Of a stretch of DNA of 64,000 nt, positions 17,916 through 27,165 are shown in pieces. The stretch spans positions 475,442 through 539,441 of the forward strand of contig CANMQX010000004.1 of assembly GCA_947500135.1 (NCBI GenBank). The letters are read 5' to 3'. Every line of letters starts with the position of its first letter. Positions within the stretch are counted from its first letter, which is position 1. The notes below the pieces were generated by a model that saw only the letters and a list, made by a program, of their open reading frames with translations, was not told where the DNA came from and ran no database searches. The DNA comes from an uncultured Paracoccaceae bacterium (lineage in GTDB: Bacteria; Pseudomonadota; Alphaproteobacteria; Rhodobacterales; Rhodobacteraceae). Position numbers and translations under genes: made by a program.

Positions 17916-18648
17916 GACAGTTTCGCAACCGGGTCGGCTGCGCCTTGCAACTAGTTGGAAAGGAGGTCCAGCAGGGACAAAAGGATCTGAAATTCGGGCG
18001 CGGGACGCCGCAGAATTGTCAGGTCAGGGCGGCTCCGAAACGGGAACGGCCCAAGAGGAGGCGATAAGCGATTGTCATGTACGTCCTCCTGGCAAGCTGT
18101 GTCACTGGGGCCCGTCATAGTTGGCGGCCATATGGTCAGTCAAGAGCAACTTGAACGGAGGAGCACCGAACAGCATCGTCTTTTTTGGGGGCTGTGGGGG
18201 CTGTGGGGGATGGATGGCTTCAGTTCTGACCGGCGTCGGGATGTGCGATGCCTGCGCGCTGATGGTCCTTTGTCTTTTTGCTGTTTGGGGGTACGAAAAC
18301 GACTCAGGGTTGCGGGACTTCAGTGAAACATCATGGCGATCAGACCCGCCGCAAGACAGTCTTTAGCTGGCTGATTGGATCATGCAGCATCAATGCATTA
18401 TATACTTGAGTTCCGAGGTCGAAGATCATGTTATTCGTAACGTTAGATATTAAGTATCAGAATTTTATACATAAATTATTTTAAGTCAGATTCTTGAATA
18501 AAGCCGTGGACATGTCCGGGTTCCCCTCGCATTATTAACGCAGGTGACAAGTTTCACAGGCAGCGCAGATAATGCCTGTTGGTAGTTGGCAGCACCGAAA
18601 TCGTTCAATCTAAAATACTTAAGGTTGCACCATAGGGGGAATCCCGAC
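17916..18648. other. Long intergenic region between ABC exporter and RTX protease
   Basis: About 730 bases without a convincing gene. The left part holds a short minus-strand frame with a strong ribosome-binding site. The middle has G-rich runs (around 18187-18212). From about 18370 to 18500 it becomes clearly AT-rich, which would suit promoter elements for the protease gene, although I cannot fix -35 and -10 boxes. A Gly/Cys-rich open frame at 18121-18366 is not supported as a gene. Confidence 0.5.
18019..18078 (-). CDS. Possible 19-residue leader peptide upstream of the ABC exporter
   Basis: ATG at 18078 is preceded by AGGAGG with ideal six-base spacing, one of the strongest Shine-Dalgarno sequences in the window. 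The frame encodes MTIAYRLLLGRSRFGAALT and stops. About 100 bases separate its stop from the ABC exporter start, so it could be a translated leader controlling that gene. No family is recognised. A -1 frame stays open for another 24 or so codons beyond the stop. Confidence 0.3.
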   Translation of the reverse strand: MTIAYRLLLGRSRFGAALT

Positions 18649-21600
18649 ATGCCGTCTCCAATCCAAAACAACGTAGAATGGTGGCTGAATGACCAGACAC
18701 CGGACAATCCATTTGGCAAGAGCGAGGACTACGACGCCTTCCTTGACTATCTGGGGGCCTTGCCCCGCAGCTTGACGCCAGAGATCGCGACAGAACCGCT
18801 GGTGATCAACGTTTCTGAACTGGCAAATCATCCCGATTATCTGGCCGCAGCAATTGGCGCATTGCAAATGTGGGCCTCGGTCACGCCTCTTGAATTCGAA
18901 ATCGTTGATGATGTGCCATTCGATCCCGACCTGCATTGGATGCAGGTGGTCAGCCCGGAAATTGGCGAACCAAGCGATGGCAGCGCCTTTTCAAGCAATC
19001 GCTATGTCAGTGTTGGCCAGCGGTTCCACGACACCGAACCCAATCTGACGGATATTGGCGGCTATGTGTTCGATACTTTCGTTCACGAATTTGGCCATGA
19101 ATTTGGCCTGAACCACCCCGGCCTTTATAACTACAGCGGCCCCGGCGGTGTGCAGATCAACTATCTGAACAACGCGACCTGGACCTATGATCGCCAGCAA
19201 TACAGCGTCATGTCCTATTTTGATGGGATCGATGTGGGTGAAGGCAGCCGTTGGTCCGCCGCAACGCCGATGATTGGCGATATAGAGGCAACCATTCGGC
19301 TCTATTTTTCAACTGTGGATGATGATGGTGTGCGGACCTATGAAACCATCAATCTGAACACCGGCGACAATGTCTATGGGTTCAACAGTACGGAATATGG
19401 ATATGAACTGACATCAACCGGTATGCAGCGCGATATCGGCTTTGTCATCCACGATACTGGCGGCACCGACACTGTCGACTTTTCCGGCTCTACTGCGGGC
19501 ACGATCCTGGACCTGCGTGCCGGTCAGTTTTCAAGCGTCAACGGCCACAACAACAATGTGTCGATCTTTGCCGGGCATAACGTTGATCAAACCGAGTACT
19601 ACATCGAAAATGGTATCGGCAGCGGCCATGATGACATCCTGATCGGCAATGACGGTAACAACGTCCTGGATGGTCGTGGTGGCGGTGACCGGATGGCCGG
19701 TTATGGCGGTGATGATGTCTATTTTGTCGATTCTATTGACGATATCGTGCGTGAAGAAGCTGACGGCGGAAACGACACGGTGATCGTGCTGAACCGCGAC
19801 CTCGACATTGGAGAGATCGAAAATGTCGAAAATATCATCTACGCTGATGGAACGATTTACGCGCCAGATAATGGCGGCGGTGACGCCCCACCCAGCGCGG
19901 GTGACAATACCCTGACCAGCATCATTTTCGGCGATGACACCAGCGAAGTGCTTGATGGCGGTGCCGGTGACGACACGATCTTTGGTCTGGGCGGTGATGA
20001 CCTGATCATCGGTGGTCGCGATTCATTTGCCAGCCGCGACATCAACAATACAATCGCTATCGCCGATCTTGAGGACCAGACAGAAAGCGATGATGGCAAT
20101 GACACGCTTTATGGTGGTGATGGCAACGACACCATCCTTGGCGGTCAGGGGAATGATATCCTCGACGGTGGCAATGGCGATGACGTGATGAGCGGTCAGG
20201 ACGGCGTTGATGTGTTCCGTGGCGGTGCCGGTAGTGATACGGTCGATTATAGCCGGGAAAGCCCGTTTCAACTGCTGGTCAATCTGGAAACCAACGTCGC
20301 CAGTGGCGGTACAGCTTCGGGTGATACGTTCTACAGCATCGAGAACCTGATCGGATCTGACGACCGGATTGACCGCTTTGTCGGTAACGCATCGGACAAT
20401 CATTTCTGGGGCCAGGGTGGTGGTGATTATTTCACCGGCGGTGCTGGAAACGATATGCTGGACGGCGGTCGTGACGGTGACATTCTTTATGGCGAAGACG
20501 GTGATGACACGATCATCGGCGGTGCTGGTCAGGACTACATGAATGGTGGCGATGGGATCGACACGGTTGTGTACGCAGGCAGCAATAGCGGCGTGACCGT
20601 CGACCTGGTCAATGGCACCGCCAGTGGCGGCGATGCGACTGGTCCGGCACAGATCGTCGGGCGCGGCACCGTCATCCGCAACGACATTCTGGCCGAAATC
20701 GAAAACGTGGTTGGATCGTTGCATGACGACCGGCTGATCGGTGACGATCAGGTCAATGAACTATCCGGTGGCGGGGGCGATGACACGCTGACCGGTGGTG
20801 GTGGCGGCGATATCCTGAATGGTGGCGCAGGCAGCGACACCGCAGATTACGCCGATGCCACCAGTGGGGTCCAGCTGAACCTGCGACGTGACGGGTCCGA
20901 GGGCGATACCTATATCTCAATCGAAAACCTGTCCGGGTCTGGCTTTGATGATCGCATAAAAGGCGACCGGGCCGCCAATGTATTGATCGGTCAGGGCGGT
21001 GACGACGTGCTGCGTGGGGGCAGGGGTGATGACACCCTGCTTGGTGATTTTGCCGATCAGGGCGATGCCCCGCCAGCACCGGGTATGGGCACGGGCTATG
21101 CCACGCTTGGGCCCGATGCGACGAATAATGCGATTGCGACCGCATTCGACATCTCCAATAACTTCTCGCTGACCGAAGACCCGGATATCTTTGATTCCAC
21201 AACGGTCCTGCACACTACGGTCAACGCCACCGGTAATGGTTTGGGCGGGTATTACAGTATCGATCTGGCAGCCGGGACGGTCATTTCGATCGATATCGAC
21301 GGGATCGCCGACCCCAATGTCCATGACAGCTGGGTCAGGCTGCTTGACAGCAATGGTGACATTGTGGCCGAAAATGATGATGGCGGCGGCGATCCCGGGT
21401 CAACCAGCAACCGGGATTCCAGTACGGTCTTCGTCGTCGAGGAGACCGGCACCTACTACATTCTGGAGGGCAGTTGGACGCCAGAATCGACCGAAGGTGG
21501 TTGGACGGAAGCCATTCCAGAAGGTTCAACCTACAAGCTGAACGTATCGGTGGAGTTTCCACCCGCACCGGCCCAGCCGGGTGAGGCTGGCGAAGACCGG

Positions 21601-21990
21601 CTGTTTGGTGGCCGGGGCAGCGACCTTTTGGATGGCGGTCTGGCCGCCGACATACTGACTGGTGGGGCTGGCGAAGATTCGTTCCGCTTTTCCACAGCGC
21701 TGGGCGATGGTAACGTGGACCGGATCAGGGATTTTGATGTCGATGATGATTTGATCCTGCTCGACAACCTCATCTTTACCGAGCTGGGCGGCGAGGGCGT
21801 TCTATCTTTCGGCGCGTTCCACATGAGCGCGCGGGGCGAAAGCTTTGATGCGAATGATCGCATCATCTACGACACGGATGACGGTGTTCTGTCCTACGAC
21901 CTGGACGGTTCGGGTGAGGCTGCGGCCGTTCAGTTTGCCCAATTGGACATCGGTCTTGATCTGTCGGCGGATGATTTCGTTATCGTTTGA
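18649..21990 (+). CDS. Serralysin-like M10 metalloprotease with RTX repeats and PPC domain
   Basis: Secreted zinc protease of 1113 residues. The N-terminal catalytic domain carries HEFGHEFGLNH (His146, Glu147, His150, His156) and the Met-turn SVMSYF (Met188, Tyr190), as in serralysins. From about residue 325 there are many calcium-binding GGxGxDxxx repeats in several blocks. A PPC-like beta domain lies near residues 830-965, a last RTX block follows, and an end reading LSADDFVIV matches the C-terminal type I secretion signal (Asp followed by hydrophobics). There is no N-terminal signal peptide, as expected. AGGGGGA lies eight bases before the ATG. Its secretion apparatus is not in the window. 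Confidence 0.92.
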   Translation: MPSPIQNNVEWWLNDQTPDNPFGKSEDYDAFLDYLGALPRSLTPEIATEPLVINVSELANHPDYLAAAIGALQMWASVTPLEFEIVDDVPFDPDLHWMQVVSPEIGEPSDGSAFSSNRYVSVGQRFHDTEPNLTDIGGYVFDTFVHEFGHEFGLNHPGLYNYSGPGGVQINYLNNATWTYDRQQYSVMSYFDGIDVGEGSRWSAATPMIGDIEATIRLYFSTVDDDGVRTYETINLNTGDNVYGFNSTEYGYELTSTGMQRDIGFVIHDTGGTDTVDFSGSTAGTILDLRAGQFSSVNGHNNNVSIFAGHNVDQTEYYIENGIGSGHDDILIGNDGNNVLDGRGGGDRMAGYGGDDVYFVDSIDDIVREEADGGNDTVIVLNRDLDIGEIENVENIIYADGTIYAPDNGGGDAPPSAGDNTLTSIIFGDDTSEVLDGGAGDDTIFGLGGDDLIIGGRDSFASRDINNTIAIADLEDQTESDDGNDTLYGGDGNDTILGGQGNDILDGGNGDDVMSGQDGVDVFRGGAGSDTVDYSRESPFQLLVNLETNVASGGTASGDTFYSIENLIGSDDRIDRFVGNASDNHFWGQGGGDYFTGGAGNDMLDGGRDGDILYGEDGDDTIIGGAGQDYMNGGDGIDTVVYAGSNSGVTVDLVNGTASGGDATGPAQIVGRGTVIRNDILAEIENVVGSLHDDRLIGDDQVNELSGGGGDDTLTGGGGGDILNGGAGSDTADYADATSGVQLNLRRDGSEGDTYISIENLSGSGFDDRIKGDRAANVLIGQGGDDVLRGGRGDDTLLGDFADQGDAPPAPGMGTGYATLGPDATNNAIATAFDISNNFSLTEDPDIFDSTTVLHTTVNATGNGLGGYYSIDLAAGTVISIDIDGIADPNVHDSWVRLLDSNGDIVAENDDGGGDPGSTSNRDSSTVFVVEETGTYYILEGSWTPESTEGGWTEAIPEGSTYKLNVSVEFPPAPAQPGEAGEDRLFGGRGSDLLDGGLAADILTGGAGEDSFRFSTALGDGNVDRIRDFDVDDDLILLDNLIFTELGGEGVLSFGAFHMSARGESFDANDRIIYDTDDGVLSYDLDGSGEAAAVQFAQLDIGLDLSADDFVIV

Positions 21991-22093
21991 TGCCGGTTTG
22001 CAGGGAGGCTTCCGAGCCTCCCTTTCCAGATATCTGTGATCAGTCGGCACGCGACGTCGACAAGCGAAACATCAAAACAGAGGAGATCTGCTG

Positions 22094-22477
22094 ATGAAAA
22101 ACCCCATGCTGGCAATGGCTGCCGCCGCCCTCCTGGGCCCCGCTGCGGCCCTGGCACAATCAACGGAAATTCACGGTGAAGTCGTTTTCGAAGACGGCAG
22201 CGCCATCCCAAAAGGGCAAATCGAGATATTTCTGGAGGATGCGGCGGTGCAACGTGACGCCCAGTCTCGCACCGCGAAAACCCATATCAAAAGCGACGGT
22301 GGCTCCAAGATGATGGTCTTTTCGATTTTGTCAGAGGACGACCGGGACCTGTCCGCATCGACATTGCAGGTTATTGCGCGCCTTGAGCGGGCAGATGGCT
22401 GGATGCTCGCGCGGGGCAGCGCAAAGCTTGAGCCCGACGCTGCCGTCCGTATCACCCTCAACAGGGTGATGTATTGA
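22094..22477 (+). CDS. Small exported protein, possibly YbaY-like
   Basis: A 127-residue protein with a clear Sec signal (MLAMAAAALLGPAAALA, cleavage before QSTEI). The mature part looks all-beta: EIHGEVVFEDGSAIPKGQIE, a central region ending MMVFSILSEDD, and RITLNRVMY at the end. The pattern faintly resembles the YbaY/YscW beta-sandwich family, but I would not name it. GGAG precedes the ATG. It lies about 100 bases downstream of the protease gene on the same strand and may be co-transcribed with it. Confidence 0.7.
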   Translation: MKNPMLAMAAAALLGPAAALAQSTEIHGEVVFEDGSAIPKGQIEIFLEDAAVQRDAQSRTAKTHIKSDGGSKMMVFSILSEDDRDLSASTLQVIARLERADGWMLARGSAKLEPDAAVRITLNRVMY

Positions 22478-22601
22478 ACGTTTGGGTCCTGACCCTAGAT
22501 GATCTGCAACGCAAACGAGATCGCGTATATGCTGAAGAAACCCAATCACCCCTTGGGCTTCCACGCCGTCGTTCAATACCGTGCCTTGTCGGTGATACCC
22601 G

Positions 22602-23567
22602 TTAAAAATCGACCTCGATAGCGACGCCTTTCTGGACAGCCAGATCAACGATGGATGACGCAACTGCCAGGTCCTGCAGCCCGACGCCAGTGCCGTCAAA
22701 AAGCGTGATCTCACTGTCGCTGGTTCGGCCGGGATGCTTGCCATTAATGACCGCGCCGATCTCGTGAACATCCTCGCGGCGTTTCAAACCTGCCCCAACG
22801 GCATGTTGTGCTTCGCCAAGTGTCACGGATTGGGCCACCTCATCGGTGAACATGGTCGCTTTAATCACGAGGTCTGTTTCGCATTCTTGCTTGCCAATCG
22901 TGTCGGTGCCCATGCAGGCCACGTGGGTGCCCGCGCTGATATGGGCCGCCCCGAAAATGGGTGAAAAGACCGACGTGATCGAGATCACAACATCCGCCGC
23001 GATCATCCCGTCCAGGCTGACTTCTTCAAACGGCACGCCCGCATCCTGTGCAACCTCGGCCAGACTGGGCAGCATTTCGGGGTGGTAGTTCCAGCCAATG
23101 ACCTTTTCAAACTGATGCGTCTCCAAGGCGGCGCGCAACTGGAACTTCGCCTGATGGCCCGCACCGATCATGCCCATGACTTTGGCGTCCTTGCGGGCCA
23201 GATGTTTGATCGACACCGATGAAGCGGCAGCGGTGCGTAGCGCAGTCAGTAAGTTACCCCCCACCATGGCGGCAACCTTGCCAGTGTCGGGGTCAAACAG
23301 AAACACGGTGGATTGGTGGTTGATCAGCTCGCGCCGCTCCATGTTGTGCGGCCAGTAGCCGCCCGCCTTCAGGCCCAGCGACATGCCCTTGCCATCAAAC
23401 CCACCCTTAAAGCCATAAAGCGCCTCTTCATGGCCAATCGCCTCGCGGATGACCGGGAAGTTATAGGCGTGACCGGCGGACATGGCGGCAAAGACCTGTT
23501 CGACGGCGGTAAACGCGTCGGCGCGTGTCAGGATATCCGCAATCGCGGCTTCGGGGACGATGATCAT
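22602..23567 (-). CDS. bhcD: Iminosuccinate reductase of the beta-hydroxyaspartate cycle
   Basis: Ornithine cyclodeaminase/mu-crystallin-family enzyme of 321 residues. In the Bhc pathway this family member reduces iminosuccinate to L-aspartate, restoring the amino donor. A dinucleotide-binding motif is visible (VMGMIGAGHQAKFQL), after the family's substrate-site region RELINHQSTVFLFDP. The name depends mainly on context: it is the distal gene of a four-gene run bhcA-B-C-D with a divergent IclR regulator. An ATG at 23567 gives the natural N-terminus MIIVPEAAIADIL. A palindromic repeat pair separates it from bhcC. Confidence 0.9.
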   Translation of the reverse strand: MIIVPEAAIADILTRADAFTAVEQVFAAMSAGHAYNFPVIREAIGHEEALYGFKGGFDGKGMSLGLKAGGYWPHNMERRELINHQSTVFLFDPDTGKVAAMVGGNLLTALRTAAASSVSIKHLARKDAKVMGMIGAGHQAKFQLRAALETHQFEKVIGWNYHPEMLPSLAEVAQDAGVPFEEVSLDGMIAADVVISITSVFSPIFGAAHISAGTHVACMGTDTIGKQECETDLVIKATMFTDEVAQSVTLGEAQHAVGAGLKRREDVHEIGAVINGKHPGRTSDSEITLFDGTGVGLQDLAVASSIVDLAVQKGVAIEVDF

Positions 23568-23596
23568 GGGTGCGTTTCCGGTATTAAGTGCAACGC

Positions 23597-23657
23597 GTCC
23601 CGGGCTTGACCCGGGACCTTGTGGTTGACGTGGAGGCCCCGGGGTCAAGCCCGAGGC
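23597..23657. repeat. Second pair of REP-like palindromes, between bhcC and bhcD
   Basis: GTCCCGGG-CTTGA-CCCGGGAC (23597-23617) is identical to the stem-loop at 1014-1034. GCCCCGGG-GTCAAG-CCCGAGGC lies about 20 bases further on and matches the other unit with small changes. The order of the two units is reversed relative to the copy at 968-1036. Confidence 0.7.
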
Positions 23658-23666
23658 GGGTTCACA

Positions 23667-24830
23667 TTAATAGGCTTTGCCGCGTGCGGATACGGGCCAA
23701 AGTGTTTCGACTTTGCCATTTCGCACGCCGACATACCAATCATGCACGTTACATGTCGGGTCGCAGTGGCCGGGGACCAGCTTCAGCTTGTCATTGACTG
23801 ACAGCACGCCATCCGGGTCGGCCACAACGCCATGCTCATCCGAGCATTTCACGTATTGTACATCCGTCCGCCCATAGATCGTGGGCAGGCCGCTATCGAC
23901 CGATTGCGCCTTGAGGCCCGCATCGACGATGGCCTTGTCCGCCTTGGCGTGGCTCATCACGCTGGTCAGGATAAACAGCGCATTTTCCCACTCGTTTTCA
24001 TCAATGCGCTTGCCATCCTTATCCAGAATACGGCCATAGTCGGCATCCATGAACGCGTAGGATCCGCATTGCAATTCGTTGAACACACCCGAGTTGCTTT
24101 CGAAATAATAGGACCCTGTGCCGCCGCCACCAACGATGTCAGATTCGATCCCTTCGGCCTTGAGCAGATCAAGGCTCTCGCGGACCTGATCAATGGCCAC
24201 TTGGGTTTTACCCTGGCGTTCTTCATATGAATCAAGGTGTTGCATGGCCCCCTGATAAGCCTGAATGCCTGCATATTTCAGGCCGGGGGCGGCGTCGATC
24301 GCCTTGGCCAGATCAACGACGGGCTGACCATATTGTACGCCGCAGCGGCCCGCGCCGACGTCGATTTCCACAAGGCATTCGATCTGTGTGCCATGTTTTT
24401 GCGCAGCGGCAGACAAGTCAGCCACATTGGCCACATCATCCACACAGCAGATGGTGCGCGCGCCCAGCTTGGGCATCCGTGCCAGCCGGTCAATCTTCTG
24501 CGGGTCGCGGACCTGGTTGGACACCAGCACATCCTTGATGCCGCCACGGGCAAAGACTTCGGCCTCGGATACTTTCTGGCAGCAGACGCCAACAGACCCG
24601 CCCAGTTTTTCCTGCAACAGGGCCACATCAACGGACTTATGCATTTTGCCATGCACCCTGTGACGCATGCCGTGGGATTTGGCGTAATCGCCCATCTTTT
24701 TGATGTTGCGTTCCAACGCATCCAGATCCAGCACAAGGCAGGGGGTCTGAATGTCGGCGGCGTCCATGCCGGGCAGGGCGGGGACGTCATAGCCGACTTC
24801 AAGGTTCTTTAAGTTGCTCATATCATTCAT
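23667..24830 (-). CDS. bhcC: Beta-hydroxyaspartate aldolase
   Basis: PLP-dependent aldolase of the D-threonine aldolase/DSD1 fold, 387 residues. In this pathway it condenses glycine with glyoxylate to erythro-beta-hydroxyaspartate. The N-terminal alanine-racemase-like barrel includes HRVHGKMHKSVDVALL and a glycine loop at VGGGGTGSYYF. A C-terminal metal site is suggested by PGHCDPTCNVHDWY. GAGGAG lies nine bases before the ATG. It starts 10 bases after bhcB. Related D-threonine or D-serine enzymes share the fold, so cluster context is important to the name. Confidence 0.92.
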   Translation of the reverse strand: MNDMSNLKNLEVGYDVPALPGMDAADIQTPCLVLDLDALERNIKKMGDYAKSHGMRHRVHGKMHKSVDVALLQEKLGGSVGVCCQKVSEAEVFARGGIKDVLVSNQVRDPQKIDRLARMPKLGARTICCVDDVANVADLSAAAQKHGTQIECLVEIDVGAGRCGVQYGQPVVDLAKAIDAAPGLKYAGIQAYQGAMQHLDSYEERQGKTQVAIDQVRESLDLLKAEGIESDIVGGGGTGSYYFESNSGVFNELQCGSYAFMDADYGRILDKDGKRIDENEWENALFILTSVMSHAKADKAIVDAGLKAQSVDSGLPTIYGRTDVQYVKCSDEHGVVADPDGVLSVNDKLKLVPGHCDPTCNVHDWYVGVRNGKVETLWPVSARGKAY

Positions 24831-24840
24831 GGTTTTCTCC

Positions 24841-25809
24841 TCAGCCCTGCATCCAGGGCAGTTTATCCAAATCAACATTGCCGCCGGTGATCACAACACC
24901 GACACGCTTGCCTGCGAAAAAGTCACGGTTCTTGATGATGGTGGCCAGCGGCACTGCGCAGCTGGGTTCCATCACGATCTTCATGCGCTGCCAGGTCAGT
25001 TTCATCGCATCGATGATTTCCTGCTCGGAGGCGGTGAAAATGTCCGACACATGGTTGCTGACGAAATGCCAGGTCAGTTCCTTCAGCGGTACTTTCAACC
25101 CGTCCGCAATCGTCACGGGCGCGTCATCCGCGATGATATGCCCCGCCTTGAAGCTGCGATAGGCATCGTCGGCTTGTTCAGGCTCTGACGCGATGATCTT
25201 CACCTCTGGCGCGATGTTGGACAGGGTCAGGCAGGTGCCCGAAATCATGCCGCCACCGCCGATTGGGGCCACAACCATGTCGAGCCCATCAGTCTGTTCC
25301 ATCAGTTCCCGGCTGCAAGTGCCCTGACCCGCGATAACCCGTGGGTCATTATAAGGGTGGACGAAATCCCCCCCTGTTTCAGCCTGAACACCAGCAAACA
25401 CTGCCTCGCGAGAGGTTGTGGATGGTTCACATTCGGTGATGATACCGCCATAGCCGCGTACCGCATCTTTCTTTGCCTGCGGCGCTGTGCGCGGCATAAC
25501 GACATTGCAGGGGATGCCCCTGCGGCCCGCCGCATAAGACAGCGACAGCGCGTGATTGCCAGACGAATGGGTGCAAACGCCTTTTTTGGCGGCTTCGTCC
25601 GACAGGCCAAACACCGCGTTGGATGCCCCGCGCACTTTGAATGCGCCCGCCTTCTGAAAGTTCTCACATTTAAAGAATAATTCGGCCCCGGTCAGATCAT
25701 TCAGGTAGCTGGATGTCAGTACGGGCGTCCGGTGGATATAAGGCTTGATCCGGGCATGGGCTGCGATGACATCATCATAGGTGGGGATGTGCATATCGAG
25801 GTCTTTCAT
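24841..25809 (-). CDS. bhcB: Beta-hydroxyaspartate dehydratase
   Basis: PLP-dependent serine/threonine dehydratase-family enzyme of 322 residues. In the pathway it removes water from beta-hydroxyaspartate to give iminosuccinate, the BhcD substrate. The PLP lysine lies in FQKAGAFKVRGASNAV, the substrate loop is SSGNHALSLSYAA, and the cofactor-phosphate glycine loop is APIGGGGMISG. Its ATG overlaps the bhcA stop (TAATG), showing translational coupling. Threonine dehydratase or serine racemase would be alternatives outside this context. Confidence 0.92.
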   Translation of the reverse strand: MKDLDMHIPTYDDVIAAHARIKPYIHRTPVLTSSYLNDLTGAELFFKCENFQKAGAFKVRGASNAVFGLSDEAAKKGVCTHSSGNHALSLSYAAGRRGIPCNVVMPRTAPQAKKDAVRGYGGIITECEPSTTSREAVFAGVQAETGGDFVHPYNDPRVIAGQGTCSRELMEQTDGLDMVVAPIGGGGMISGTCLTLSNIAPEVKIIASEPEQADDAYRSFKAGHIIADDAPVTIADGLKVPLKELTWHFVSNHVSDIFTASEQEIIDAMKLTWQRMKIVMEPSCAVPLATIIKNRDFFAGKRVGVVITGGNVDLDKLPWMQG

Positions 25810-26999
25810 TACGCTGCGTCCTTGAGGGTTTCAGCCGTATGGCCGCGATAGTAATCCTGTGCGGCGGCGACGCCGGAGCCGAGCTTGATATCCAGCCCCA
25901 GATCAACCATGCACATTTCCGCGGTGGCGATACCGGACAGGGCCATGACGTCGGTCATGCTGCCTAAATGCCCGATACGGAACACTTTACCGGCCACTTC
26001 ACCCAGCCCGGTACCAAAGGCGACGCCGTATTTTTCGGCCGCATGGCTGACGATGTCAGAGGCGTTGAACCCATCCGGTGTCACAATAGCACTGACCGTG
26101 TCCGATTGCACATCAGGGGTCGCTGCACACAGAACCAGCCCCCAGGCACCTGTCGCCGCCCGGATACCTGATGCGATACGTGTGTGGCGGGCAAAGACGT
26201 GATCTAGCCCTTCTTTCAACAGCGTTTCTGTCGCAAGCAACAGCCCGTTCATCAGGCCAACAGCGGGTGTGTAGGGATAGGCATTGGCGGCATAACCCGC
26301 CGTCATGTCATTGATATCAAAGAATGTCCGATGCAGCTTCGCCGTCTTGGTTGCATCCAGCGCCCGCGCGCTAAAGCCGACAATGGCAAGACCCGCAGGC
26401 AGCATGAAGCCCTTTTGCGACCCTGTCACAGCAACATCAACGCCCCAGTCATCAAACCGGAAATCCATCGACCCGATCGAGCTGACCCCGTCGACAAATA
26501 ACATCGCCGGGTGGTCAGCGGCATCCATGGCGTTGCGGATGGCACGGATATCAGATTTCACGCCGGTGGCGGTTTCATTATGGGTCGCCAAGACCGCTTT
26601 GATCTGCTGGTCGCTATCAGCCATCAGCGCCTCGGCCATCTGACCGGCGGGGATGCCATGGCCCCAAGGGGTTTCGATGATCTGCACGTCCAGCCCATGG
26701 CGCTGGCACATGTCGATCCATTTGTGACTGAACATCCCGTTGCGGCAGGCCAGCACCTTGTCACCGGGTGACAGCGTGTTGGTCAGCGCCGTTTCCCAGC
26801 CGCCAGTACCCGTGGACGGGAAGATAAATATCTCGGCGCTGTCGGATTTCAGGATCTGCTGCACATTCGCCCGCACCGGGTGCAGGATCTGGCCAAAAAG
26901 CGGCGACCGGTGGTCGATTGTGGGCATGTCGCAGGCTTTGCGGATCGCTTCTGGCATATTGGTCGGGCCGGGGATGAATACGGGGTTCTGTAAGCTCAT
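25809..26999 (-). CDS. bhcA: L-aspartate-glyoxylate aminotransferase
   Basis: Class V PLP aminotransferase of 396 residues. It transfers the amino group of aspartate to glyoxylate, producing glycine and oxaloacetate, the net product of the cycle. The family start FIPGPTNMPEAIRKACD, the segment FVDGVSSIGSMDFRFD and the PLP lysine in VAVTGSQKGFMLPAG are visible. GGAGGAG lies before the ATG at 26999; an upstream extension to 27056 runs into the promoter. It is the first gene of the bhcA-B-C-D operon and faces bhcR across about 165 bases that hold the likely operator. Confidence 0.93.
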   Translation of the reverse strand: MSLQNPVFIPGPTNMPEAIRKACDMPTIDHRSPLFGQILHPVRANVQQILKSDSAEIFIFPSTGTGGWETALTNTLSPGDKVLACRNGMFSHKWIDMCQRHGLDVQIIETPWGHGIPAGQMAEALMADSDQQIKAVLATHNETATGVKSDIRAIRNAMDAADHPAMLFVDGVSSIGSMDFRFDDWGVDVAVTGSQKGFMLPAGLAIVGFSARALDATKTAKLHRTFFDINDMTAGYAANAYPYTPAVGLMNGLLLATETLLKEGLDHVFARHTRIASGIRAATGAWGLVLCAATPDVQSDTVSAIVTPDGFNASDIVSHAAEKYGVAFGTGLGEVAGKVFRIGHLGSMTDVMALSGIATAEMCMVDLGLDIKLGSGVAAAQDYYRGHTAETLKDAA

Positions 27000-27063
27000 C
27001 GGTCTCTCCTCCACTTGGGTTGAGCGTGTTTTGGCAGGTGCCCCCGCGTCACTCAATTTTTTT

Positions 27064-27147
27064 GAAATTGGATTTCAGAAATGGATTTCTATTAAAAATC
27101 GTTTATTGTCAGCCGTTTGAATTTTTCATATTGTGAAATGGCTTTTC
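27064..27147. promoter_or_regulatory. Candidate BhcR operators in the bhcA-bhcR divergent promoter
   Basis: Three related, partly palindromic words lie between the divergent genes: GAAATTGGATTTC (27064-27076), GAAATGGATTTC (27078-27089) and GAAATGGCTTTTC (27135-27147). The first two lie side by side. IclR-type regulators such as BhcR bind short palindromes in this position, and glyoxylate is the known effector of BhcR. Assignment is by position and repetition. Confidence 0.65.
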
Positions 27148-27165
27148 AGGTAGAGGAAAAGAATC

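Noticed and set aside
18121-18366. Gly/Cys-rich 81-codon frame in the intergenic region
   Set aside because: No suitable Shine-Dalgarno, unusual composition caused by G-rich runs, and no recognisable family. It may be chance.
19621-21660. Short regular DNA repeats that might suggest a CRISPR or satellite array
   Set aside because: They encode in-frame RTX nonapeptides of the protease and vary in sequence as coding repeats do; there are no unique spacers.
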